A DNA stretch of 64,000 bases, from contig JACSVZ010000016.1 of the NCBI GenBank assembly GCA_014706295.1, forward strand, positions 11,079,168 through 11,143,167, read 5' to 3'. The notes under the pieces are model-generated. The model worked only from the letters and a program-made list of their open reading frames with translations. It was not told the origin of the DNA and did not search any database. The DNA comes from Lycocorax pyrrhopterus obiensis. Its lineage: Eukaryota; Chordata; Aves; Passeriformes; Paradisaeidae. Each line of letters begins with the position of its first letter. Position 1 is the first letter of the stretch. A program made the translations under genes and the position numbers. Shown one piece after another: positions 11,404 through 44,611 of this stretch.

Positions 11404-12959
11404 ATGGTTAATCAACATGGGTGCAATTGAAGCAATATAATACGCATTTTTTACTTCAAAATTATAATCTTTAATGTTTAATGTGTTTCTTAGCAGATGT
11501 ATTTCTGTCTGGTTCTAAGTACATTTAAAGAGGTTTATCTTCACTGTATAAAGTAGTTCCAATCTTTGTGTCATCAAGCATATTGGAGAGTTTACTGTGG
11601 TTTTGTCTAATATTGTAATGTTGTTTTTAAGATGTTTTGATTTTTTTAAATGTAGCTTTTGTTTCATTGCACACTGAGATAAAAAATCCTGAGTCACTGT
11701 TACACTGTATCACATCAGTTGTTATTATGCCAGATGATGTCTGTCTTAAAACTGAAAACAAATGTAGAATATGTTAACAGTAGTAATGAAGTGCCTATAG
11801 CATTTACATTGTTGTGGAGTATTTCTGTTTGTGTAAAAGTATTTCCCAAATTTTTGCAAAAAGAAAATCTGAGTGGATGTGGAAATAAATTTTAGCTGTC
11901 ACAGTCAAACTGTATCTTACCTAGCACCTATTTTCTCTGTCCAAATTTGGTCCCAGGTTCCATTCTGTGACCTCTGGTAATGCCGTCTCGTCCCATCAGA
12001 AAACTTTCTTCATATTTCTTTGGTTTATAGGTGAATATGGAAAGTACCAGACCCTGCTTTTAGCTCATGTCACGTGCATGGCAAGAGTAGCTGAGAATTC
12101 CAGTTGTGGAAAAGTTTTTCCAAAGTGTCAGCTCAAAAGGATGTTGACACAAATGAGGTATTAGGAAAGTTTATGTTGAAATCAAAGCGGCTGATATTTG
12201 TGTGTATCTCTTTGCATATTTTAAGTACCTTGTTGACCAGTGATTGAGGTTCATCTAGAACATAAGGTAATGGACTTTAAGTCCTGCATATTTTCTCTGT
12301 TATTTAGAGATTAGCCGAAGTCCCAGTCTTTCTATGAGCTTTGCACCAGAGAACTTTTCCAAATCATACTCTGATAGGCCATTAGCATGGTTGTTAGTAC
12401 ATCCCCATTTTCAGTTCTGTAATTGTTCACCTCTTGTACATGCAAAATAAATCGTTTTTGCTTCTCACCCAAATGTACTGTTTTATGAGCAGGTAACACT
12501 ATCTTAAATAGCCATTGTCAACTAATAGATTAATGCTGATCTACTTTTCTTACTTTTGGCCAAACTGGTACACCATATAAATAATAAATGCTGGGCAGAT
12601 TTGGATAAGTCAGCAAGCAAATCTCAAAAGTGACTGGACTAATGAGTATGTGTTGAATGATTATATTGTTTGATTTTGCTTTTCATGAAGTTACGTTCTT
12701 TTAGAGAAAGTTTATGTTCTGTAGAAACTGGGGAAGATTCTAATTAATGGAGTAGAATAGTCTTTGGAGCTGTAAATGTGTCTTGTCTTATGCAGGTGCC
12801 ATAAACTTTAGGTATTTTCTTGATTTGCTTAGGCATGAATATACCAATAGCTGGTGTAAGCTTTAGTTCAGCCTTAGGACCCCAGCTACCAGCCATTTGT
12901 CCTGCTGCTCTTTGAGCTGTGCTGGATATTCTGGCTAAACATAAAAAAGACCCTACTGA

Positions 12960-13305
12960 ATTTTAGGAAATAAAAAGCTTTATTTAAAAAAAAAAGCTGA
13001 AATTAAAGCTTTATTACCTCCTTTCATGCCTTTCTCTACCCATGGTATTACAAGAATGCGTTGCTGCAGGCCCCATTTTCAGGACAGCCACAGCAGAATT
13101 CCCCATTTCTCTCTTTGGCTCTTTGCAGTGTTGCTCACGCTGTTGGCTGCTGTGCTGAGCTCTTTACATAACCTTCTCCTGCCCTGTGCTTGCTCTCACC
13201 TGGCAGAACTGGCCAGGCTTTCAAGTCTCTGCCTTACAGTTCCCTGTGTTCTCATGCACACACAGCAGTTTGCAATGGATGGCCCTCTCCATCACACCTA
13301 GAAAA
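12960..13305 (-). mobile_element. Possible solo LTR or other retroelement remnant (weak)
   Basis: Read on the - strand, a non-genic GC-richer block starts TGTGATGGAGAGGGCC near 13300 and runs to AATAAAGC motifs near 13010 and 12975 next to an A10 tract. AATAAAGC late in a 300-bp block starting with TG is reminiscent of retroviral LTRs. I could not identify a family, a clear CA end or a target-site duplication, so this may be coincidence. No retroviral genes are present nearby. Confidence 0.2.
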
Positions 13306-13527
13306 ACACACCTCCGAGGGAATTTGGTAGAGCATGAGTTTTAATGTCAAATGGATTCAATGCGGACAGGATTAAGCATGTAAAAACAAAATACTGCATG
13401 GTTGTAGAGTGGCACAAAGAAGCCAAGAACGGCTTAACACTTATTGTAGGGAGTCTGAAAGGTGCCTGTTACTACTCTTGATGTTTAGTTTTTATGATTC
13501 AGCTCTTCAGCTTGCTCTAAGATCATT

Positions 13528-13556
13528 AAAAAAAAAAAGAAAAAAGAAAAAAGAAA
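13528..13556. repeat. A-rich (GAAAAAA)n simple repeat
   Basis: A long A run followed by GAAAAAA-type units. Low-complexity DNA, no function inferred. Confidence 0.85.
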
Positions 13557-14801
13557 CTTGACCTTGACCTCAGGAGTACAGCTTGACCCCAGTGTTACTT
13601 CTTTTCTTGTTCTCATAATACCTTCCTTATATTTAAGGAAAGTTTTAACAGCCAAATCACCTGACCCCACAGCAGAAGGGGGCTTAGCCTAATGAGTGCC
13701 ACACATAATTTTTATTCTTTTGAAGGGAAAAAAGTGCCTCCTGGTAGGCAGCCAGCAAGTGAAGTCAGGTGGAATTTGCCTTCACTTGATTATAATCAGC
13801 TTTGTCCCTTTGTTGATGTCATCTCAACTATATGCTGTTGCCACCTTCTCATCCGACCACTTTCTGTCATAAAGCTCAGTAGGGAAAATAAACTGAGGCC
13901 AAAACAACATATGGAAGTGTTTTGGCAAGATTTGGCTGGTAATTTGAAGTGTTTCTCTTTTTTCTGTGGGTAGGAGATGAAGTCAGAGCTGTGTTGTTTC
14001 ATATGTAAGGATCATTATTTTTAGACCAGCGGCAGTTCTTAGCCTCTGCATGTAATCTGCTCAGACAGAGCCACGCAAGGCAGCAGGGTTTGCATGAACT
14101 GTCTGTGGGGCTCAGTCACTGATGTTGAGTATAATTTGAGTTTTGGAGGTGTGAATGCTCAGAGCACTGAATTGTGTGGTAATTTAAAGCTCAACATCTC
14201 ACGGTCATCTGTGTCAAGGTCTTTTAGGCATGGCAGATTTGTGATAAGAGCTTTTCAGAAAACCAGATCCCAAGGTATGCAGTTGTTGGTCTGCTGGTGT
14301 TTGGTGTCAACTGGGGGAGATCCAGGGCTGTCCTACTGACTGTGGCCAAAGTGCCTCTGAGTTGGAGAGTGCATGTATTGCAGATGGGAATCTCTGTGTG
14401 CTCCCAGCAGCCAGGGACAGTGCATGTAGAGGGAATCTTGGTACATTTAAAGGTTATCAGGGCCCATTCTGAAAAACACCAGCTGAACCACGTGCGTTTG
14501 GTGCTGCCAGTGGGAGGGTTTGCCTAGGATGTCGTCCCTCAGCTATACATAGCAAACTCAAAGCTCCTTACAGAGAAACCTCTTACCAGTCACTTTCCAC
14601 AAATGGTGCCTATACCTAAAGGTACTTAGTGAAAATCCTTGAGAGGTATTTAATGCAAAAGCAGTTAGACTCTCTGGTGTTTTTCAGAAGCCCTCTGACA
14701 CACCGCTAGCAGGGAGAAGTGCAGGGAAGCTACAGCACAGCACTTGGGCCAGTTACTCATTTTGTCTGAACCAGGCTCTGCCGCCCCAAGGGCTTGCCAA
14801 G

Positions 14802-34652
<19,851 letters not shown>

Positions 34653-35320
34653 TTATATCATTACCAAAAAGAGTAGAAACCACCTCAGAACGTTCCATAT
34701 TCTGACTCTGTTTCAGAAACTCAGTACACCTGTTTGAGAAGAACCAGCCAGTGTAATGTGACATTGACAGGCTATGTAGGACCACCAGCTGAATAGACTG
34801 TGTTATTTTCCTTTGCTCTGAGAAAGGAGATATTTTTGTGTTATTGGAGATGTATCAAATGAAGAACCATATTTCTTCAAGAAGCTTAGAATAGAAATTC
34901 TGAAATACAAAAGGCAATGATAGAGTGAAGAGGCAATAGCTTTTGAAAATGACTGATTACTGTTTTGAATACAATGATTTGTTGGTTTTCTTTCTTTTTT
35001 CTTGTTATTTCTACTAACATTTCCTCTTTGTTCTACAGTTTTCAGGAAGGATTTTTTAATTTTCAAGTAATCCTGGACAGTGGAGCTCATATACCATGTC
35101 AAACTTGGAATCTTATTGGTTAGCCAGTCTGTCTGTTAAACTCTATTAGGTTGTGGGTGGTATATTTTAGTATGTTCAAATTGTCATAAGATATAAAGAA
35201 ATATCTACATATCACTTGGAAATAAGAACAACAGGATCAAACTCTTTTCAAATGTGATTTTAAGATAAGATTTGAAGATAAGATTGCACCAATTTAATTG
35301 AATAAAGCATTTATTTATTA
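34653..35320 (+). other. GRK7: GRK7 3' UTR with candidate poly(A) signal
   Basis: Non-coding sequence after the stop. AATAAA at 35301-35306 is the first canonical signal and is followed by T/GT-rich sequence (TTTATTTATT, GTGTGTTC), the usual downstream arrangement, implying a 3' UTR of about 0.65-0.7 kb. Confidence 0.55.
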
Positions 35321-36575
35321 TTATTAAGTGTGTTCTTTTAAGTGATAATACCATATACAAAGAAAATGTATTTGTAAGTAAATACATGTTCTTTTTGGCA
35401 ATTTTAAACTTATATCAGATTTCCTGATAATTTTTCTGTATTTTGGTGATAAATTAAGCTAGAGATAGACCAAAGCAATTTGTAATTGACTTTCTGCAAG
35501 ACATTTATTCAGTGTAATATAGATTTTAATTCACATTGCAAAATGCATTATACTATTAAGTGCTGTAATGGTGAAAAGGTTATGTATGCAAGTTGAAACT
35601 ATCTTCAAATGTTTATTGATTCTCTTGCAAATTTTGATGTGTTTTTATTTTTATGACAACCTAAATTGAATTACTTGGGAATATTGCTATGAATATTTGC
35701 TACTGGTGAAGTGTATTACTCATGAGATGCCTCCTGCTGATTTTCTGTGGTAAGAAAATAGGCAGTTGTTCTTTGCACAACTTTTAAAACTGATCCTGCG
35801 CATGCTGGTCACTGTCATCTATCCAGCCATAATTTCCATTGCCTGAAGTGGAAGTTGAAACTACTTCATTCCTTGGAGTCCTGGAGGCTGCAAATGCCCC
35901 ATTTTCTGTTTTTCATACAGCAAACCTCCTACTGAACTCAAGGACTTCTTTTAACTAGACACTGGGATTAACTCGCGCATCTGTTTTAGAAGAGGAAAAC
36001 CTGTAGATACAATGTCTTCTATAGTCAGGTCTGTCATGTGCAGCACAGAGCGTTGGTATTTATTTATAACCTAATAGCACATCCCAATCTCTTAAATACT
36101 TTAAGTGTTTTAGTCACAGCTAAGTAATACATTGGTAATACTTTGTGTTGTTCTGAGTAGAAAAATAATTGCTCTTTTTTCCTTTTGAATTTGCTTTTCC
36201 AGTGCTTTATATACTTAATATTCAACTGCAAAATCAAGAAGAACAGTGTTACTTAGGATTAGTGGGTAATTCTGTTTATGAATTATGAGCATAAAATTGT
36301 CTGCCTTTTGAGCGGAGACTTTCTGTCAAATAGTTTAAAACCATATAAGCTGAATTTTGACTTGGTCTTTTAATTGAGAAGGATGATCCTGAAAGACTAT
36401 GAAAAGCAGAGGAAGTTGAGAGGAGAGTGATATGGTCCTAGCATGGATTTACAAGAGTGCTTCCACTACTGACATTCATTGATTTTATTTCTCATTGGTC
36501 CCACCTGCAGAAAGCTCTCACAGTGGTAGTAAATATACTAGGCTAGTATATTTAAGAAACCAAGACAGAAAACTT

Positions 36576-36640
36576 TATTATTATATATATAATATATATA
36601 TTATTATTACTATTATATGTTATATAAATATTACTTTATT
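36576..36640. repeat. AT/TTA-rich simple repeat
   Basis: Alternating TA and TTA units forming a near-palindromic AT-only stretch. Likely unstable low-complexity DNA. Confidence 0.85.
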
Positions 36641-39600
36641 TTTAAAAACCCACAAAACACAAAACTACACAAAAAACACAACCACCACCTTATTACAGCT
36701 AGGAGAGACCTTTTAGTGCTAGTGGCATCAAACTTCTGTCCTGAATTGATATACCTCAAATCCGTAGAAATGCTGTTTCAAAAATCCTCCAGGACCATAA
36801 AGCTGTACTCTGAAATGGCTGTAGGTTTTCCAGTGCATAACTGAGTTTTGAGTTCCCATTTGGAAAGAGGTTATGTATAGACAGAAGCAGAATTTAATGT
36901 CTTGTTAGAATCACATATCCCCTGTGATATCGGGTGTTGCAAGGCTGCATTTTTCAAAATGTGTTGCAATACTGAGACCTATGAATTCAGGATGCCGTGT
37001 GTGCATAGAATTAGGGTATTTAGTTTTAAAAATGTTGTAGTGTCATTAATCCCAGCAGGATGTGCATCAGTGAGATCCATAATGTTAAGTGTTTCATGAA
37101 TCATTCAGAGTAACTCATCAGAAGTCTGATAATGCACAGTTTGGCACAGTGTATGACAGAGAAGAATGTGCTAGCTTGAAATATTCATTTTAATTTTCTA
37201 AAATTCTCATTTCACAACATGAACAACTTCTATTTGCACTATGGAGAGGGAGAAGGACAAAGATTATTTCATTTTCAGTGAGTCTTTTAAAAATTATTTT
37301 CAATTTTTTTAAAGGAATATGTGAAATGCTTGGTTCTTTTCTTCTTCCTGCCACTGTAAAGTTCCTTGTTAAACTTTCAGGAGCAAAATTATTTTAACAA
37401 CCTGCTTCACTTTAACAAAAAGCCAGCAATCCCAAAAGATTTACATGTTCAATGAATTGTCTTACTGCAACCAAAGATGGTACTCATGTAAGTAAATTTG
37501 AATGTATGTGCAAGTGTTGCAAGAGCAGGGCCCAAGTCTAAAGTATTGACCAGGTCACTGGATGTTTATGATAGAAAATGAGGGATGACTTTGGGGGAGG
37601 AAAATAACCTTGTGGTTGTGGATTACTTGAGTTCTTGTGGTAAAAGGAAATTATGTAATTTGAAGCTACAATTTTTTTTCTTCTAGCTGTCTCCCTTTTT
37701 CCTGCTTTGCCAATGTTGTGGTGTCTCACTTGGCTGCCTCCTTTTCCAGCAGATAAGATGCATTTGAGTGCTAATATTACCTAAAAAACTAATTTGTGAA
37801 CTCTATTGCATTAAATGCTATCTGTGAAAGGTTACGGAGTGCCCTGGCCACTCTGCAGGCATTGTACTGACAGTGCTGTCTTTCCTGCCCTGTTTTACTC
37901 AGTTCGGCTGTTGGAACTGTTTGGTAATTCTAACTGTAGAAGGCTGAAATGTGAGATTCGTAGCGGCTTGATCTGTTCTTATAAGAACATCGTTTAAAGT
38001 TTGTCAACACTGAAGAAAAGTTGCTGGCTCTGAGAGGGTATGAAAGAAAGACCTTTCCCTTATATCTCGAGTCCAGATTTTCTTTGATACTACCTCTGTT
38101 ACCCTTACCATTGCTCCCCTAATTTCACTGAGCACAGAGAGAAAATGATGTTTGGTATTAATATTAACCTAATGAAATGATCGTTCACAGAGATTATTTC
38201 TCAGTGGTACTGAGTACCTTCAGTTGTTTCATGGCAAAGGCTCATGTAGTCAATAAATACCTTGTGTTGCAGCAAGAAGTTCACTTTCATATTCCAGTAT
38301 GAAATAGATCTAGTAATAGGAAATTTAGTGTGCAAATTCCTGGCTATCAGTTGCGCCTTTATTAGGGAAGGCAACTTTACATTAAGCTAAGAGCATCATA
38401 ACTTGAGACAGTTATTTCTTCAACCATAAACAAATGCCAATACAGAAAGCAAAACAGAAGTAAGATGAGATCTCTACTTAGAGCAGATGTCTGAAATTGT
38501 ACAGTTGTAGTTATAAACTGATGCATGGTTTTATATACTTTTAATATCAGCAATTTTTTTAGAAATGAAATGCTTATAATAGTGTATTTAAAATATTGTT
38601 GCTTTTACAGCTTTTAATGATATATATGTAACATTTTTCTGATCTGAATATCCACATCTATGATGAGAATAAGTAAGTATGCTTATGTTATTTACCTTAA
38701 AAAGTATAAATTGCTTCTTTGATGTTATGACAATAATTTTTATCTTTTTATCATTAGTTTTTTAATACCAAAACATTTAATCTCTTTATGCTGTAATGAA
38801 TTGTAAAACAAGTATTTTTATTATATACAGTGTTTTTTCTCCATAATAGGATTTAAATTAAGATCTTAGCAACTATGGCTCATAGCACCATAGAAGCACT
38901 GAAAATCCTACCAGTTCTGGGACTTCTGCTAAAAGCAAAGCATACATTTTTCCCGAGTGACAAACACATCAGTTTTGAAATCTACAGGTGGAAGGAGGTA
39001 CTGGTGCTTTACAGTATGAGACCTGACACATGTAATGTTGTGGGTAAAGGTCCCCTGTGATCACTGCAGCTCAGGGAGTGCATTTGGAACTTTGTGTCAC
39101 AACAGCCTTGGGGAGCTGCACGGGCACAGCGAAGAGGGCATGGACAGAAACTGAAAACCAACTCAAGTAAGCACATGACATTTTATGATTAGGTACTGCA
39201 TCATTGCAGCAAGTAACATTCAACCTAGTATTTAATTTAAAAAAAAAGTATACCAAAAGAGTAATGTTTCTTAGGAAATACTTGCTTAGTATTTCTCTTG
39301 AGTTTCATTTATGTAATATCTGTCTCAACCTGAGCAGAGCTAGTATAAAATTCTTACCAGTTAGCCCTCTTCCTTAGGGAGTGGAAATCTTTTTGGCATC
39401 TCTTGCCTGGAAAAGAGCAAGAGTAAGAACGCAGGGGATGTCACTATGTCTCTTGGAATACAAGTACCTTTATCCATGGGAAAACATGCCTGGTGATGTC
39501 TGTAGGTAGCACCCTTCTCCTGAGTTCCTTTCCTTTTATACAGCATAGCAGATGGTCCTTACATACCCCACTTGTGTCTCCTCTCCTATCACCTCCAGAA

Positions 39601-41207
39601 AACTGGCACAGTTCTGAATGAAGCCATTTCAGTTTTCAGGGAAACTTACTGTTACTTCTGTATCTTGGACAGGCAAAAGGTGCCATAAACAATAGCTGTC
39701 AACACCATTTAGCATTGACCCTAAGTGGTGAAAGGCTTTTGTGGGGGGAAAACATGGGAAAAAAACCCTGTGAGTCTCTTTGAAAGGGCTTCTGGATATA
39801 TTAGGTCTATTCCTTTCCTTCTGACAATTTTGGGGCAGCTATAGTGGTTAATTCCTCCCTTTCCTGTTGGCCAAGTGCAAACACAGTCTGGTTTAGTGGT
39901 TATTTTATCCTATTTATGCTCTTTATCCATGCTTTTCGATGTCTGAGTTTTGTTGGCCAGTTCTTCCAAGTGTTTTGTTTTCTGGTTAATGTACGCTGAT
40001 ATGGTGCTATTGCAGTGTTTGGTAGAATGACTTACAAAGAAAGAAATTTTTCATTTTTCTTCTGTACACAAGCATTACTTGAAGTTAAACATAACTAATG
40101 AATTCTGACATGTGTTTTATCAGTTGTGCTTTACCAAACTTACATGTTGGCCTGTACAGTTCATTGAAGTTGTTCTGAGAGTTACATCTTACAGAGTGGA
40201 AAGATACAGTAAGGCTGAACAACACACTGTGTACATGTCCTTATGATGGGAGTTCCTCATGATGAATGTTTCCGTGATTCATGTTTTTATAAAGAATGCC
40301 AAAGGGATGACTATGGATATATCACTTGTCATAACTTGTAGTTCAGTTAACAATAGTGAAGTAACTGTTTAAAAAAACAGCTATTGTACAGGAATGTTCA
40401 GTTAGGTTTGCTTTGCAAGGTTTCAAGCAAGCATGACATGGAATGTGCTAGACATGTCTCGTGACTTTTGAATCGCTGGGGTAAAAGGGCTACTGCAAGT
40501 AAGAGCAGATTTGTTAATTGCTCCTGTCTGCAAACATTCCTACAGCAATACATTCTGTTCCCACTGCACACCTTTTGGACAGCAGTGGAAGATTTCTTTT
40601 AACTCCACTGCTGGTCCACAGTGCCTAGTGCTCAGTCTGTGCAAATACATTGATGGAACTACAAAGAGGGAAATGGTTCCCATATCTTGGACTTCTCAGA
40701 GGACGTAGAGCAGAGCACAGCATTTCAGTGATATGAGGGCTTGAGCCTGCTGCTGGCATCACCAGCATGGAAGGCAGAAGTGGCTTTGGGAGTATGAAAG
40801 TGGGCAGGAGGAAGTCAGGTTTCATAATGGATGGAGTCGGTTCAGTCCCACTGTTAGGAATGGCTTCTCTAGATCAAGTGACAGTAGAGCTATTTTTTGA
40901 TAGAAAATAGAAATGGATGATCGGAGTGGAACCAATGAGAGAATGTCTGCAACAGTACCAAACAGGAAGGCTCTAAAGTGTTCCTGTTTGTGCATTTCCT
41001 TGTAGGAAGGAATTAAATTCATAGTAAGAAGTATGGATAATTATTATCATTATCAGTAATAATAACACCAGGATCATAAAGAACTGCTAGTACCAATTAC
41101 CAATTTAGCCTGTTACTCTGCAATAAATGGAGAGAGGTCTGATTTACAAACAAGGCAAAAGAATTCTGCTTCTATTTCCAAAACATACTACCTTAAACAA
41201 TGAATAC

Positions 41208-41252
41208 CATGAACAATGTCTTGTTCATGACAACAGGATGTCATGAACAAGA
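41208..41252. repeat. Overlapping perfect inverted repeats (alternative hairpins)
   Basis: Arms catgaacaa (41208-41216) and ttgttcatg (41221-41229) form a 9-bp stem with a 4-nt loop. Alternatively tcttgttcatgaca (41219-41232) pairs perfectly over 14 bp with tgtcatgaacaaga (41239-41252) around a 6-nt loop. The middle arm is shared, so the two folds exclude each other. No transcript or gene is known here. Confidence 0.95.
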
Positions 41253-42429
41253 GGAGGAAACTCTCTGGTGAACTTGTACAGGACAAGTTGACAGAATAGT
41301 AATCTCATATATGGCATCTGGCTTGTAAATCTGTTTTATTCTATCTTAATTATGCAAGAACTATGAATCTGATTTGACAACAATCATTAGGCAAAGTTTT
41401 TTTCTGAAGAATAGAGGAATTTTTCCTTCTGTTCTTTACAAGGTTTCATTCCTTCCTCCAGGCTAACTTCTATCCTATTCCCTATTAGGACATTATACAT
41501 TAATGCAACTTTGCAAACAGATAAGAGGCTATTTTTGACCCCAAAACTGTGATGAAGTTGTTAAAACAGAGCTATCTTGAGAAGATAATGATACATCAGT
41601 AATTACCTGGTGTCCAAAAAGATGAGAAATATGAAATCAACATATATTGAAAATTAGGCTGTAGTTTAAGGGATATTTTCTTAAGAAAAAAGGAGATATT
41701 TTAACTCACATCGGTTCCTTAGCACAACTACTGTCCATGTCTGTAAATAAACTGTATCACTGTTGCAGGCTATTTTAATCAGCATCCACATAGAAATATT
41801 CATCCTAATATTAAGTAAGGTTTGAAGAGACCAATTTAAATATCTTGCTGCACAGAGTGAAGGCAAAGACTTAATTCTGGATATTTGATTAAGACAGCTA
41901 AGCAGTGCTGCCAACAGTATGTACAAGTATGTAAACTTTTGGTTTCCCATGCTAACTTAGTGAAAGTGAGAAATGATAGTGCCAAGATCTGGAACCTGCC
42001 ATCAAACTAATGAGCTGTCAGAGCACACTTGCATAAAAAACGTCAAGTTTAAGGTATTGCATTAAAAAGGATGAACTCTCCGAGAGGCTGTGAAAAGGTG
42101 GAATGATTCTACAGTTATGCATCTATTGATACTCAGATCTGGTTTTATTTAACAAACACTAAAAGCAGCAACATTCTCGGTAATTTTGGAAGAAATGTGG
42201 GAAGCTGTGTTCTGTAGTTGTATTGCTCAACTGTATCTTTTTATCAAGTTCAGATGAAGAAATCAGAAAATGTGCTTTTACTGAATTGTAAGGTTACTTT
42301 GTATGCTGCTTAAAATAATCTGATAATGATATATTGTCTGATATGACCTAAGAATTTTCATGCTTTCATTTTAGTATAAGACATCCCATAATGAGAGTTC
42401 TTCTCTGGTAGAACAAGAAATGGATAAAT

Positions 42430-42452
42430 GTTCGAATACTGGTTCGAATACT
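42430..42452. repeat. 12-bp tandem repeat, about 1.9 copies
   Basis: gttcgaatactg followed at once by gttcgaatact. Its resemblance to a tRNA T-arm is superficial (see rejected items). Confidence 0.9.
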
Positions 42453-43458
42453 CATTTCTGCAGCTCACATTTTTGCTCCTCTCCCCATCTTTCTGTGTCA
42501 ATACTAAATCAAGATGTTATATTCTTTTTGTTGTGAATGAAAATGTGGTGACAGATCCTGGATGAAAAGTCCTACAATTCATGAATTCATAACCCTAATC
42601 CAGGATCTACTACCCATGAAAACCAAAACTGAATATGTACTCTTATATTTGGTCTTTCAAAAGGCTCTTAGGTTACCTCAGTTCCAGGCAGGGAAAGGAA
42701 TAAAGAAATGGATAATCTCCTCAGAATTTTCCATATGCTTTATTCAGAGAATAGTGGATCAAGTGTTTTAAAGAAAGAAAGGAAGGAAACTTTTATTTCT
42801 TGCCAAGAGATTGAAACCTCCTGATCTTTTGCCAAGCTAGTTTATTTTGCTGCCAACAGTTTCCTCACCTTAAACAGCTCCTTTTCATCTGTAAAGCTAA
42901 CGGCAGTGAAGGAAACAGGCTCTGCAGAATGGCAACACTGTAAGAATCTGCTCTAGTTAATGTAGGGGCAGATTCACTTTACAATTTTGGTATGTATCTG
43001 AAAGCACAGACAGTTCTAGGCAGGGGGTGGGTGACCTCAGATGATTTCTAACCACATTTTACTTTTTTCTCTAAGTGCATGAAAGTTACTGGGTTTGTGA
43101 ATGTTGATCTCTTACTGCACAGGAATTACTTAACTGTTTTTGCTATTGAATGAAATATGACCCTGATTTTCAGGATTCCATATCTTCTGTCTTTTAAAAA
43201 AAATATTGCGATTTACTGAATTTAAGAAACTGAACTCCTTTGAAGTGAATGCATCAGGTCTGAAAGTTGGTCTCCTTTAAAACTGGTGAGTTAGTTACTG
43301 CAGTTACACCATATCCTCAGTGGTTATACTTGTGATATGAAGCACAAGTTCTTAGATATTTTGCTATTCTTTTTTCAGTGAGAAGAACAAGATGATGAAG
43401 ATGTTTGGTAAAGTCTGAAGTCAAAGACTGGCCATGGGTACCATATGACAAGGTTTTT

Positions 43459-43460
<2 letters not shown>

Positions 43461-43500
<40 letters not shown>
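43461..43500. repeat. (TAT)n trinucleotide microsatellite
   Basis: About 13 uninterrupted TAT units. Likely length-polymorphic. Poly-Ile and poly-Asn open frames across it are artefacts. Confidence 0.98.
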
Positions 43501-44597
43501 GTAGACCCAAGACCAGACATGTGTGATGAAATTGTCTTCTGTGTAGTAATGGAGCATAAATCTTTCACACCCCTTCAGCGTGTTGTCCCAATCAAATTTA
43601 TGCAGGGCTAATTAATTGAGGAATTCATCAGCTACAGGTATCTGTTTAGTCTTCAGTTTAGAGTAAAACAGGGGGAAGGTTTTTAACTGGAGAACTATAA
43701 ATTAAAGCAGCAATGAAAATTACTAATTTTGAGGGGAGAAAGTTGTAATTAGTGGGCTGTATTAACAAACATATTCCAGTTTTTGTCTGGATGGACACAG
43801 GGATAGCTTGTTATTGTGAGATCCATGGAATGGTCAGTGTTCCAGACTGCAAAGTATTGTTCTGAAATGACCACCATATTGACATTATCTGAAAAACAGA
43901 CATTTTGAAATCAGTGTAAGACAGGATATGCAGGACCTTAAATCTTCACATTAATCAGGAGTGGCAGTAAATGCATTAATTGTGCTCTGTTCCTGCAATC
44001 TTCCGGTAAGGAGAAAAATAGACTCATTCTGTAAAAGCTATTATTTTAAATGAACAATGCCCTTTTTTTTTTTACAATAACAAGAGAGAAAATGCTGCCT
44101 GAATCTTTCTTTTCCCCTTGCAAGTACTTTCTCATTTATAGTAAATCAAGTGAACAACCCTCTATTAATTCGTTTTTTCCTTTATATAGCTAGCAGACTG
44201 CAATTAATATTTCTACCAGCAGAACTGATAAATAAGAGAATGAAGAAATGTTTCAGACTTTGACATGCATGTCTGGGTCACCTAGATGATATGAAAATAT
44301 TTGGACTGTTTAGAGGAACTTTATTTATTTTCTAATAGTAAGTGAAAACTCTTCTAAAGCTCATAATCATCAGGCAAAGACCAAGGCATCTAAAATAACA
44401 GTACATACTAAAACAACTGCAATGAACTTCTGTGTATCCATCTCTAGAGGGATGGTTTGCCTACCAATTTCTCAGTTGCTCAACATACAATTTATAGATT
44501 ACTGCACAGTCATTTGTATAGTTTTATGTTTCTAGTGAAAACACAAATGGTTTTGTTAATGTAAAGGGCTTTTATTTCACCAGAGAAGCAAAGCAAT

Positions 44598-44611
44598 GGG
44601 GGGGGGGGGGG
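44598..44611. repeat. G14 homopolymer
   Basis: Fourteen consecutive G in AT-rich surroundings. Unstable in replication and error-prone in sequencing, so its length is uncertain. Confidence 0.95.

Larger units (their letters stand above)
10310..14801 (+). other. RNF7 3' UTR, intergenic DNA and GRK7 5' region
   Basis: The 3' UTR of RNF7 begins at 10310. Possible poly(A) signals are ATTAAA at 10546-10551, AATAAA at 11398-11403 and AATAAA at 12446-12451; sequence alone does not decide between them. An LTR-like stretch (12960-13305) and an A6G-type simple repeat (13528-13556) follow. The last 100-150 bases before 14802 should be the GRK7 5' UTR; an acceptor-like TGTTTTTCAG at 14678-14687 leaves open a spliced 5' leader, and a weak TATTTAA lies at 14647-14653. 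No further gene was recognised. Confidence 0.6.

Noticed and set aside
42430..42452. GGTTCGAAT resembling a tRNA T-arm
   Set aside because: It is a 12-bp tandem repeat; no acceptor, D or anticodon arm surrounds it.
43317..43611. Poly-Ile / poly-Asn open frames
   Set aside because: Translations of the TAT microsatellite.
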